DNA of 5,267 nucleotides from CAYYVJ01 sp964475115 (GTDB lineage Bacteria > Bacillota > Clostridia > Lachnospirales > Lachnospiraceae), in the NCBI GenBank assembly GCA_964475115.1, contig CAYYVJ010000115.1, positions 1-5,267 of the forward strand, given 5' to 3'. Position numbers and translations under genes: made by a program. Shown one piece after another: positions 1 to 5,168 of the stretch (position 1 is its first letter; each line of letters opens with the position of its first letter). The notes beneath the pieces were generated by a model, which had not been told where the DNA came from, made no database searches, and saw only the letters and a program-made list of their open reading frames with translations.

Positions 1-75
1 TATTATAATAACAGCATAAAGAGATAAAAATAATATGAGTATAAGAGTGATAAACACTAGACTAGGAGGTAAACA

Positions 76-687
76 ATGAGTGCATTTTTAGGTCCAATAC
101 ATTATTGGTTATATAATAAAATTCAGATTCAGCAAAGTATTGTAAATAAGATTATTGAAGCAGGGGAAGAAACTATCCCAGAGTTAAGGGAATATTTGAA
201 TACTAAATATGGTAAATCAGAGACAAGACCACTTGAAGGAGTGATTGATCAGAGCAATATTCATGGATGGCTTCAAGAACAGGTATCCAGAGAAGAATAT
301 AAGTTGGCAGAAAGTATAACATTATTACAAAAAAAGAAACCTGAAATTTTAAATGAAATAAAAGATATATTTCAAATCATAGGAAAATCTATATTTAGAA
401 CCATTACTATAGAAAATGTTTCAAATGCATATAAAGCCATAAGTGATAGTTTACTTGATGGAATGCCCTGTGATCATGCCAATAGTGTAATTGAGGAAAA
501 TGAGGAAAAGATTGTTTGGAAAAGAAACAGCTGTGTTCATCAAAAATATTGGAATGAGGTAAATGGAGATATTACTGTTTATTATATTCTTAGAGATGAA
601 TTCATAAAAGGAAGTTTGGATAATACCGTATATTTATACAAGAAAACAGGAACTGATAGTTATGAAATAAGGAGGAATTTGAAATGA
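76..687 (+). CDS. Conserved protein of unknown function, coupled to hemerythrin gene
   Basis: Protein of 203 residues; I cannot assign a function. The ATG at 76 has an AGGAGG at 64-69 with 6-base spacing, so the start is secure. It appears soluble: no signal peptide or membrane segment is visible. The first third holds two His-aromatic motifs, PIHYW (His9) and NIHGW (His63), in a mainly helical, charged region. The last third holds MPCDH (Cys132, His134) and a CVHQKYW motif (Cys153, His155), followed by an alternating pattern that looks like beta strands. The paired Cys/His motifs could bind a metal or cofactor, but this is inference. I recall similar proteins beside hemerythrin genes in other anaerobes, without a described role. 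Its stop overlaps the hemerythrin start (ATGA), so the two are probably translationally coupled and work together. Confidence 0.85.
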   Translation: MSAFLGPIHYWLYNKIQIQQSIVNKIIEAGEETIPELREYLNTKYGKSETRPLEGVIDQSNIHGWLQEQVSREEYKLAESITLLQKKKPEILNEIKDIFQIIGKSIFRTITIENVSNAYKAISDSLLDGMPCDHANSVIEENEEKIVWKRNSCVHQKYWNEVNGDITVYYILRDEFIKGSLDNTVYLYKKTGTDSYEIRRNLK

Positions 688-1241
688 CCAGCATTGAATT
701 AATGGTAGAAGAACATAAAAACATTATCAGGATGTTAAAGGTAGTTAGAGCTGCTTCTTATAGGATTTTACAAGGAGAAGAAATCAATTATGAAGATTTT
801 GACAAGATGATAGATTTTATAAAAAATTATGCGGATGTTCATCATCATGGAAAAGAAGAAAAGTTCTTATTTAAAGAAATGGTAGATAACCTTGGTAAGA
901 TTGGTGAAAATCTTATAAAAAGTGGAATGTTGGTTGAGCATGACTGGGGAAGATTATTTATTAGTGAATTGATGTCGGCTTTAGAAAAAGTAAGATCCGG
1001 TAATGAAGAAAGCAAAATAGATGTAATAGCCAATGCAGTTGGATACGCCAATCATTTAGCACGACATATTAAAAAAGAAGATGAACTTGTTTACACTTTT
1101 GCTGAAAAGAAGCTTGATCCGGAAATATTAGAACATGTAAATTCACAGACAGAAGAGTTTGAGCAAGATGCCAAAGAAAAAGGAGTACAAAAATATTATA
1201 TAGGGCTTTTAGAAGAGTTAGAGTTGAAATATATAAAATAA
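684..1241 (+). CDS. Hemerythrin HHE-domain protein
   Basis: Protein of 185 residues matching the hemerythrin-like cation-binding fold, a four-helix bundle holding a non-haem di-iron site. Candidate iron ligands are in the expected order: His11 (EEHKN), the His53-His55 cluster with Glu59 (HHHGKEE), His86 (VEHDWGR), and His124, His128 and Glu132 (NHLARHIKKED). The length is typical of single-domain bacterial versions; there is no sign of membrane or signalling domains, so it should be cytoplasmic. Family members bind O2, and some bind or respond to NO or help repair damaged iron centres; which applies here cannot be read from sequence. ATG at 684 overlaps the upstream TGA, and a GGAGG lies at 671-675. 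A cupin gene follows after 25 bases, probably in the same transcript. Confidence 0.9.
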   Translation: MTSIELMVEEHKNIIRMLKVVRAASYRILQGEEINYEDFDKMIDFIKNYADVHHHGKEEKFLFKEMVDNLGKIGENLIKSGMLVEHDWGRLFISELMSALEKVRSGNEESKIDVIANAVGYANHLARHIKKEDELVYTFAEKKLDPEILEHVNSQTEEFEQDAKEKGVQKYYIGLLEELELKYIK

Positions 1242-1266
1242 AACGTATAGAAACGGAGAAAATGAT

Positions 1267-1599
1267 ATGGCAGACATTATGAAAAATGTGAAAAAAGCAG
1301 AAATTGTGAAATTAAAAGAACAAGTATCTTATCAAGAAGGACAGATCATCAGCAAAACACTGGTACAGAACCAGGCGGTCAGCATGACGATATTTTCATT
1401 TGATAAAGACGAAGAAATAAGTACACATGAGTCAGAAGGAGATGCTATTGTTACCTGCCTGGATGGAAAAGGGAAAATTACAATTGATGGAACTGATTAT
1501 GAACTGCTCGAAGGAGAATCCATCGTAATGCCTGCAAAACTTCCTCACGCAGTATATGCGCTGGAACAATTCAAAATGTTGTTGGTGGTAGTGTTTTAG
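1267..1599 (+). CDS. Small single-domain cupin protein
   Basis: Protein of 110 residues forming one cupin beta-barrel. Cupin motif 1 is recognisable around residues 50-75 (THESEGD then a glycine-rich turn, DGKGKI), and motif 2 around residues 83-98 (GESIVMPAKLPHAVY). Probable metal ligands His54 and His94 are present; the second His of the classic HxH is Ser56, so the site is incomplete relative to the textbook motif. Such small cupins range from enzymes to metabolite-binding proteins and no substrate can be named. The ATG at 1267 has GGAG at 1255-1258 (8-base spacing). It follows the hemerythrin gene by 25 bases and is likely the last gene of that operon. Its TAG overlaps the stop of the opposing regulator gene by 4 bases, with no terminator hairpin visible between them. 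Confidence 0.88.
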   Translation: MADIMKNVKKAEIVKLKEQVSYQEGQIISKTLVQNQAVSMTIFSFDKDEEISTHESEGDAIVTCLDGKGKITIDGTDYELLEGESIVMPAKLPHAVYALEQFKMLLVVVF

Positions 1600-2258
1600 A
1601 GGATAAATAATTCGGGTTTTAACAAGGTGATTATATGACCATTTACCAATAGGATGTTCTCATTGGACATATGCTTCAATTCTCTGGAAAGAGAAGGCCT
1701 TGCAATCCCTAAAATGTTAGCAATTTCAATTTTAGAGTGACTGAGTGCTATATTGATAGATCCCGATTTCTTGAATTCGTTTGACAAATAATAAATGATT
1801 CGGGATCGAACATCCTTATATTGAAGCATTTTCAGCTTTTCTTTAAAATTCATTACCCTTGTAGCGAGAAAAGCAATGTAATTCTCACCAAATTCAGGAC
1901 TGAACTTTAATAACTGACGGATTTCGTAAAAAGGGATATATAAAATCTGACAACTGCTTGTTGTAACTAATGTAAATGGAAATAGTGGTTGTGTTACACC
2001 TAATAATGCAGCACCAAAGGTGTCGGTAGATTCAAACATGTTTATGGTTAGGGTTTCACCATCTGCATTAAACTGCCTTGCAGCTATGGTTCCAGATAGT
2101 ATAAAGCCAAGGTTGCGACAAGAATCACCTTCCTGAACAATGATAGTCCCTTTTTTATAGGTACCAACGATGCAATAGTCAAGATGAAGCAATGCTGATA
2201 AAGTTGATTCAGGAATATTTTTGAATAACGGATTACAGAGCAGTAACTTTGTTTCGAT
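1596..2258 (-). CDS. hcpR: Crp/Fnr-family regulator, HcpR-like
   Basis: Transcription factor with an N-terminal cyclic-nucleotide-binding-type barrel (roughly residues 20-130), a long dimer helix, and a C-terminal winged helix-turn-helix (about 174-194) with recognition segment ARPSLSREL. Position beside hcp and the divergent layout point to HcpR, a family that senses nitrosative stress (some members through haem) and activates hcp. No FNR-type N-terminal Cys cluster is seen. The first standard in-frame start is TTG at 2192, giving 198 residues, but the reading frame upstream encodes a family-typical helix (NPLFKNIPESTLSALL) and a good AAGGAAGG site lies at 2265-2272. I therefore place the start at the ATC codon 2256-2258, six bases from that site, giving 220 residues. 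This start is non-standard and uncertain. The gene converges on the cupin gene. Confidence 0.82.
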   Translation of the reverse strand: METKLLLCNPLFKNIPESTLSALLHLDYCIVGTYKKGTIIVQEGDSCRNLGFILSGTIAARQFNADGETLTINMFESTDTFGAALLGVTQPLFPFTLVTTSSCQILYIPFYEIRQLLKFSPEFGENYIAFLATRVMNFKEKLKMLQYKDVRSRIIYYLSNEFKKSGSINIALSHSKIEIANILGIARPSLSRELKHMSNENILLVNGHIITLLKPELFIL

Positions 2259-2264
2259 AAGAAT

Positions 2265-2272
2265 CCTTCCTT
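2265..2272 (-). promoter_or_regulatory. Ribosome binding site deciding the regulator start
   Basis: On the minus strand this reads AAGGAAGG. It sits six bases before an in-frame ATC codon (2258-2256), while the first conventional start, TTG at 2192, has no comparable site. It argues that translation of the regulator begins at about 2258. Confidence 0.55.
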
Positions 2273-2283
2273 TCTGACAAATG

Positions 2284-2299
2284 TGTAACAGTAGTTACA
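2284..2299. promoter_or_regulatory. Probable HcpR operator (inverted repeat)
   Basis: Perfect inverted repeat TGTAAC-AGTA-GTTACA in the intergenic region between the regulator and the hcp operon. The 6-4-6 layout is that of Crp/Fnr-family binding sites. I saw no second full copy in the window, only scattered half sites in coding regions. The centre (2291.5) lies about 41.5 bases upstream of the start of transcription predicted from the plus-strand -10 box, which is class II activator placement. The identity of the binding protein is inferred from the neighbouring regulator gene. Confidence 0.75.
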
Positions 2300-2318
2300 G
2301 TTTTTAGTTAATAAATAA

Positions 2319-2348
2319 ATTATACTATAAAGAGTAGTGAAATGAAAA
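2319..2348 (-). promoter_or_regulatory. Probable promoter of the regulator gene
   Basis: The minus strand has a consensus TATAAT at 2324-2319 and a TTTTCA (four of six matches to TTGACA) at 2348-2343 with an 18-base spacer. Transcription would start near 2312, so the inverted repeat at 2284-2299 lies just downstream of the start, where bound protein would block transcription. Negative autoregulation is inferred. Confidence 0.5.
2321..2326 (+). promoter_or_regulatory. Probable -10 box of the cupin-hcp-ferredoxin operon
   Basis: TATACT at 2321-2326 gives a predicted transcription start near 2333. The expected -35 position (about 2298-2303) has no good match to TTGACA, which is normal for a promoter that depends on an activator bound at -41.5. 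The box overlaps the opposing -10 box of the regulator gene, so the two promoters may compete. Confidence 0.55.
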
Positions 2349-2360
2349 GGAGGTTTTTGT

Positions 2361-2678
2361 TTGGTAGAGAAAACTTTTAAAATAACCATAGGGAATGAAA
2401 GAAATATTGAGAAGGTGATACAGGATGAGAATATCCATTATATTCATATGGTTTTTGGAAAATATGAAGGATTACCAGAACACTTTTCTAATTCTACCGT
2501 ATATATGACCGTAGTAAGAGGAATATTGTCAGTTAGTCTGGATGAACAGGAGATTCATAAATATCAAGCAGGTACTGTACTTAAGATTCCGTTTCAGACT
2601 AAAATGAATGTAAGGAACAAGGATGTTGATGTGCTTGAATTAATTGTTGTAAAAGCACCAGCTCCAATAAATATATAA
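2361..2678 (+). CDS. Small cupin-like protein, first gene of hcp operon
   Basis: Protein of 105 residues with a cupin-like pattern: a strand-rich core with LPEHFSNS (His41), a glycine turn VVRGILSVSL (about 51-60), and a second motif beginning at Gly71 (AGTVLKIPFQ). The motif-2 histidine is missing; Lys81/Met82 lie in that region. Only one His is left in motif 1, so this is either not a metal enzyme or has an altered site. Function is unknown; a binding or sensing role is possible but not shown. The start is TTG at 2361, supported by AAAAGGAGG at 2345-2353 with 7-base spacing; no ATG in frame fits as well. It precedes hcp by 19 bases and should be co-transcribed from the activator-dependent promoter upstream. 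Confidence 0.85.
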   Translation: MVEKTFKITIGNERNIEKVIQDENIHYIHMVFGKYEGLPEHFSNSTVYMTVVRGILSVSLDEQEIHKYQAGTVLKIPFQTKMNVRNKDVDVLELIVVKAPAPINI

Positions 2679-2697
2679 ATCTAAGGAGGAATTTTTT

Positions 2698-4326
2698 ATG
2701 AGCATGTTTTGTTATCAATGTCAGGAAACAGCAAAAAACACAGGATGTACCGTTAAAGGGGTTTGTGGTAAAAATGAAGAAGTGGCAAAGTTACAGGATC
2801 TTTTGATTTATGTCTGTAAGGGAATTGCAGAAATTGCAGTAAAAGGAAAGGAAGACGTAGCTACAACCAGTGATGTGAATCATGAAGTAATTAAAAGTTT
2901 ATTTATCACAATCACAAATGCCAACTTTGACGAAGTGGCAATTGAAAAGCAGATTGTACATATGCTGGCTCTTCGTGATGGTTTTGGAGCAAATGTAACT
3001 GGTACAGATTATCATGATGCAGCTACTTTTACAGTATCCGATAGAACATCCATGCTAGAAAAAGCAACAGGAGTAGGTGTCCTTGCAACAGAAAATGAGG
3101 ATGTCAGATCTCTTAGGGAACTCATTATTTATGGATTAAAGGGAATGGCTGCATATACACATCATGCATTGAATGCTGGAAAAGAAAATACAGACATTTA
3201 TGGATTTATTTATAAGGCTCTTGCATCAACACTTGATGACACACTTTCCGCAGATGATCTCGTAGCGCTGACTTTAGAGACTGGGCAGTTCGGTGTATCT
3301 GCAATGGCACTTTTAGATGAAGCAAATACATCAAAATATGGAAATCCAGAAATTACGACTGTGAATATTGGAGTAAGAAATAACCCGGCAATTTTGATTT
3401 CCGGACATGATCTGACTGATCTTGAACAGCTACTGGAACAGACAAAAGGTACAGGAGTAGATGTATATACCCATAGTGAAATGCTTCCAGCTCATTATTA
3501 CCCATTCTTCAAGAAATACGATAATTTTGCAGGAAATTATGGTGGATCATGGTGGCGTCAGGTGGATGAATTTGGACCATTTAACGGACCAGTATTATTT
3601 ACCACAAACTGTATCGTACCTCCAAGAAAAGAAGAGATCAGAGACAGAATCTTTACGACAGGAGCCGCAGGGTATCCAGGAAGCCAGCATATTGACGCGG
3701 ATGAGAGTGGAAAGAAAGATTTTTCTAAGATCATTGAAATGGCAAAGACATTACCATCACCAACAGAAATCGAAACAGGAACTATAACAGGAGGTTTTGC
3801 TCATGAACAGGTATTTGCTCTTGCTGATAAGGTAGTCGATGCGGTAAAATCTGGGGCAATCAAAAAATTCTTTGTTATGGCGGGCTGTGATGGAAGAATG
3901 AAATCCAGAGAATACTATACAGAATTTGCAGAGAAACTTCCAAAAGATACGGTGATTTTAACAGCTGGATGTGCTAAATACAGATATAATAAGTTGCCAT
4001 TAGGTGATATTGGAGGAATTCCAAGAGTATTAGATGCCGGTCAGTGTAATGATTCATATTCATTAGCAGTGATTGCATTAAAGTTAAAAGAAATATTTGG
4101 TGTTGAGGATGTAAATGAACTTCCAATTGCTTATAATATTGCATGGTATGAACAAAAAGCAGTCATTGTACTTCTTGCACTTTTATATCTTGGTGTAAAA
4201 AATATTCATTTAGGACCAACACTTCCAGGATTTTTATCTCCAAATGTAGCAAAGGTTCTGGTAGAGAATTTTGGAATTGCAGGAATTGGAACTGTTGAAG
4301 ATGATATTGAAATGTTCTTATCATAA
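2698..4326 (+). CDS. hcp: Hybrid cluster protein (hydroxylamine/NO reductase), anaerobic type
   Basis: Protein of 542 residues, full length for the family. The N-terminal [4Fe-4S] motif is CxxC-x8-C-x5-C (Cys5, Cys8, Cys17, Cys23), the form found in strict anaerobes rather than the [2Fe-2S] form of enterobacteria. All seven hybrid-cluster ligands are present with spacing matching the Desulfovibrio protein: His237 (SGHD), Glu261 (HSEM), Cys305 (TNCIVPP), Cys397 (AGCDGR, the persulfide position), Cys425 (AGCAKY), Cys450 (GQCNDS) and Glu485 (WYEQKA). Family members are cytoplasmic and reduce hydroxylamine to ammonia in vitro; in vivo roles proposed are NO reduction and protein nitrosylation. The ATG at 2698 has AAGGAGG at 2683-2689. 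The ferredoxin encoded 19 bases downstream is a plausible electron donor. Expression is probably activated by the HcpR-like protein encoded upstream. Confidence 0.98.
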   Translation: MSMFCYQCQETAKNTGCTVKGVCGKNEEVAKLQDLLIYVCKGIAEIAVKGKEDVATTSDVNHEVIKSLFITITNANFDEVAIEKQIVHMLALRDGFGANVTGTDYHDAATFTVSDRTSMLEKATGVGVLATENEDVRSLRELIIYGLKGMAAYTHHALNAGKENTDIYGFIYKALASTLDDTLSADDLVALTLETGQFGVSAMALLDEANTSKYGNPEITTVNIGVRNNPAILISGHDLTDLEQLLEQTKGTGVDVYTHSEMLPAHYYPFFKKYDNFAGNYGGSWWRQVDEFGPFNGPVLFTTNCIVPPRKEEIRDRIFTTGAAGYPGSQHIDADESGKKDFSKIIEMAKTLPSPTEIETGTITGGFAHEQVFALADKVVDAVKSGAIKKFFVMAGCDGRMKSREYYTEFAEKLPKDTVILTAGCAKYRYNKLPLGDIGGIPRVLDAGQCNDSYSLAVIALKLKEIFGVEDVNELPIAYNIAWYEQKAVIVLLALLYLGVKNIHLGPTLPGFLSPNVAKVLVENFGIAGIGTVEDDIEMFLS

Positions 4327-4345
4327 AAAGAAGGAGATGAAATAT

Positions 4346-4534
4346 ATGAGAGCAGAAATTGATCGAGATGGATGTATATCTTGTGGTTTATGTGCATCTA
4401 CCTGCCCAGAAGTATTTCGTATGGGAGAAGATGGACCAGCAGAAGTTTATGTGGATGTGGTTCCGGAAGATGCAGAAGATACAGCTAGAGATGCATGTGA
4501 TGGGTGTCCAGTATCTGTTATAATAGTTGAATAA
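4346..4534 (+). CDS. Single-cluster [4Fe-4S] ferredoxin
   Basis: Small acidic protein of 62 residues. The N-terminal motif CxxCxxCxxxCP (Cys10, Cys13, Cys16, Cys20) and the C-terminal CPVSVI (Cys54) match mono-cluster ferredoxins of the Thermotoga/Desulfovibrio type: Cys10, 13, 16 and 54 would hold the cluster and Cys20 would be free or form a disulfide. Cys51, three residues before Cys54, is an additional cysteine. The protein is a cytoplasmic one-electron carrier; given its place 19 bases behind hcp it probably feeds electrons to Hcp, an arrangement known in other anaerobes where the partner gene has been called frdX. The start ATG at 4346 is preceded by AAGGAG at 4331-4336. A longer in-frame extension would run into hcp and is not supported. 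A terminator follows. Confidence 0.95.
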   Translation: MRAEIDRDGCISCGLCASTCPEVFRMGEDGPAEVYVDVVPEDAEDTARDACDGCPVSVIIVE

Positions 4535-4550
4535 AAATATGGTAATTAAT

Positions 4551-4592
4551 AAGTATGCCTCATCATGAAAGTATTGATGGGGCAATACTTTT
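4551..4592 (+). terminator. Intrinsic terminator of the hcp-ferredoxin operon
   Basis: Hairpin with a 9-pair upper stem, GCCTCATCA (4557-4565) against TGATGGGGC (4575-4583), with one G-T wobble and a 9-base loop. A lower stem AAGTAT (4551-4556) against ATACTT (4585-4590) follows after a one-base bulge at 4584, and the hairpin ends in TTTT (4589-4592). It lies 17 bases after the ferredoxin stop and separates this operon from the damaged genes downstream. Confidence 0.8.
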
Positions 4593-4623
4593 AATTAAAA
4601 ATAGAATTAGGGTGGTTTGTATT

Positions 4624-4958
4624 ATGAAAAAGAGTGCATTCGTAATGAAAGAAATGATTCAATATTTTGAGGGCGATATCAAAAGAATCAATCATTTGAT
4701 AAAGGTTTTTGGATTTGCTAAGACACTAGGAGAATTAGAACGTATTGATTCATATACACAAGAAATTATTGAAATTGCTGCATTAACACATGATATTGGC
4801 ATAAAAAAAGTGAAGAAAAGTACAATAGTTCTTCCGGTCATTATCAGCAAATTGAAGGTCCAAATGAAGCAAGAATGCTACTACGTCATATTGAAATCGA
4901 AGACGAGTTAATTGAAAGAGTCTGCTGGTTAATAGCCCACCATCACACTTATATAGGG
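4624..4958 (+). pseudogene. HD-domain phosphohydrolase-like protein, frameshifted and truncated
   Basis: The ATG at 4624 has AGGGTGG at 4609-4615 (8-base spacing). The first frame gives a typical HD-superfamily start: His24 (INHLIKV) and the HDIG motif at His56-Gly59. After A7 (4803-4809) that frame becomes unfamiliar and stops at 4911. The family-like sequence resumes one base back, in the frame starting AGT at 4809: SEEKY..SSSGHYQQIEGP, then RMLLRHIEIEDELI and VCWLIAHHHTYI up to about 4955. One missing A in the run explains the break; a sequencing error or slippage is also possible. About 112 of the roughly 165 codons expected for the family remain before the sequence turns into a ParM-like one. 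HD proteins hydrolyse phosphoesters, often nucleotides; the substrate is unknown and this copy is probably inactive. Confidence 0.75.
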
Positions 4959-5168
4959 AAATATCAGCCAGTAGTTATTGGCATCGACCACGGTTTTAGC
5001 CTGATTAAGTCCTATCATCACATAATGAGTAATGGAGTGGCGAAGACAAGTGGGAAACCTCCAGTTTTAGAAAATAGCCTTTACTACAATGGTAACTATT
5101 ATGCAATTGGTGGTAGCCGAATGACAGTAAATGAGGATAAAACAGAGAATGATACAGTACCTTTTTGA
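4959..5168 (+). pseudogene. ParM/StbA-like actin ATPase, N-terminal fragment
   Basis: About 69 codons in the same frame as the resumed HD sequence. The segment PVVIGIDHGFSLIK is the phosphate-1 motif of actin-type ATPases as seen in ParM-like plasmid segregation proteins of Firmicutes. It is followed by family-like sequence (KPPVLENSLYYNGNYYAIGGSR, MTVNEDKTEND). Full proteins are about 300 residues or more, so over three quarters is missing, including the other nucleotide-binding motifs. The fragment has no start codon or ribosome site of its own and is fused in frame to the HD remnant. It stops at TGA 5166-5168. ParM-like genes are usual on plasmids and on integrative elements of this group, so it is evidence of past mobile DNA. 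Recognition rests on the motif and remembered family members. Confidence 0.7.

Noticed and set aside
46..58. AGTG-ATAAA-CACT inverted repeat before the first gene
   Set aside because: Short arms are common by chance in AT-rich DNA, and it does not resemble the 2284-2299 site. A TATAAT at 4-9 could be a promoter, but the needed upstream sequence is outside the window.
845..1051. Minus-strand open frame inside the hemerythrin gene
   Set aside because: Antisense shadow of a strongly supported gene; low-complexity product.
2233..2246. TTAC-N6-GTAA inverted repeat as a second operator
   Set aside because: Only four bases per arm and inside the regulator coding sequence; orientation and spacing differ from the 16-base palindrome.
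2084..2389. Minus-strand open frame covering the divergent promoter region
   Set aside because: It lies in a different frame from the regulator, spans both promoters and the opposing cupin start, and its product has no family-like features. It is a chance frame in AT-rich DNA.
3461..3787. Plus-strand open frame inside hcp
   Set aside because: It lies wholly within the well-conserved hcp gene in another frame, with no ribosome site and no recognisable motif.
4271..4345. Longer ferredoxin starting inside hcp
   Set aside because: The upstream part is out-of-frame hcp sequence. ATG 4346 has a good ribosome site and gives the usual ferredoxin N-terminus.
4206..4585. Minus-strand open frames opposite hcp end, ferredoxin and terminator
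   Set aside because: They run antisense to well-supported genes and through the terminator hairpin; no ribosome site or family-like sequence.
4555..4623. Longer HD protein starting at 4555
   Set aside because: That start lies in the terminator hairpin. ATG 4624 has AGGGTGG at proper spacing and gives the natural N-terminus.
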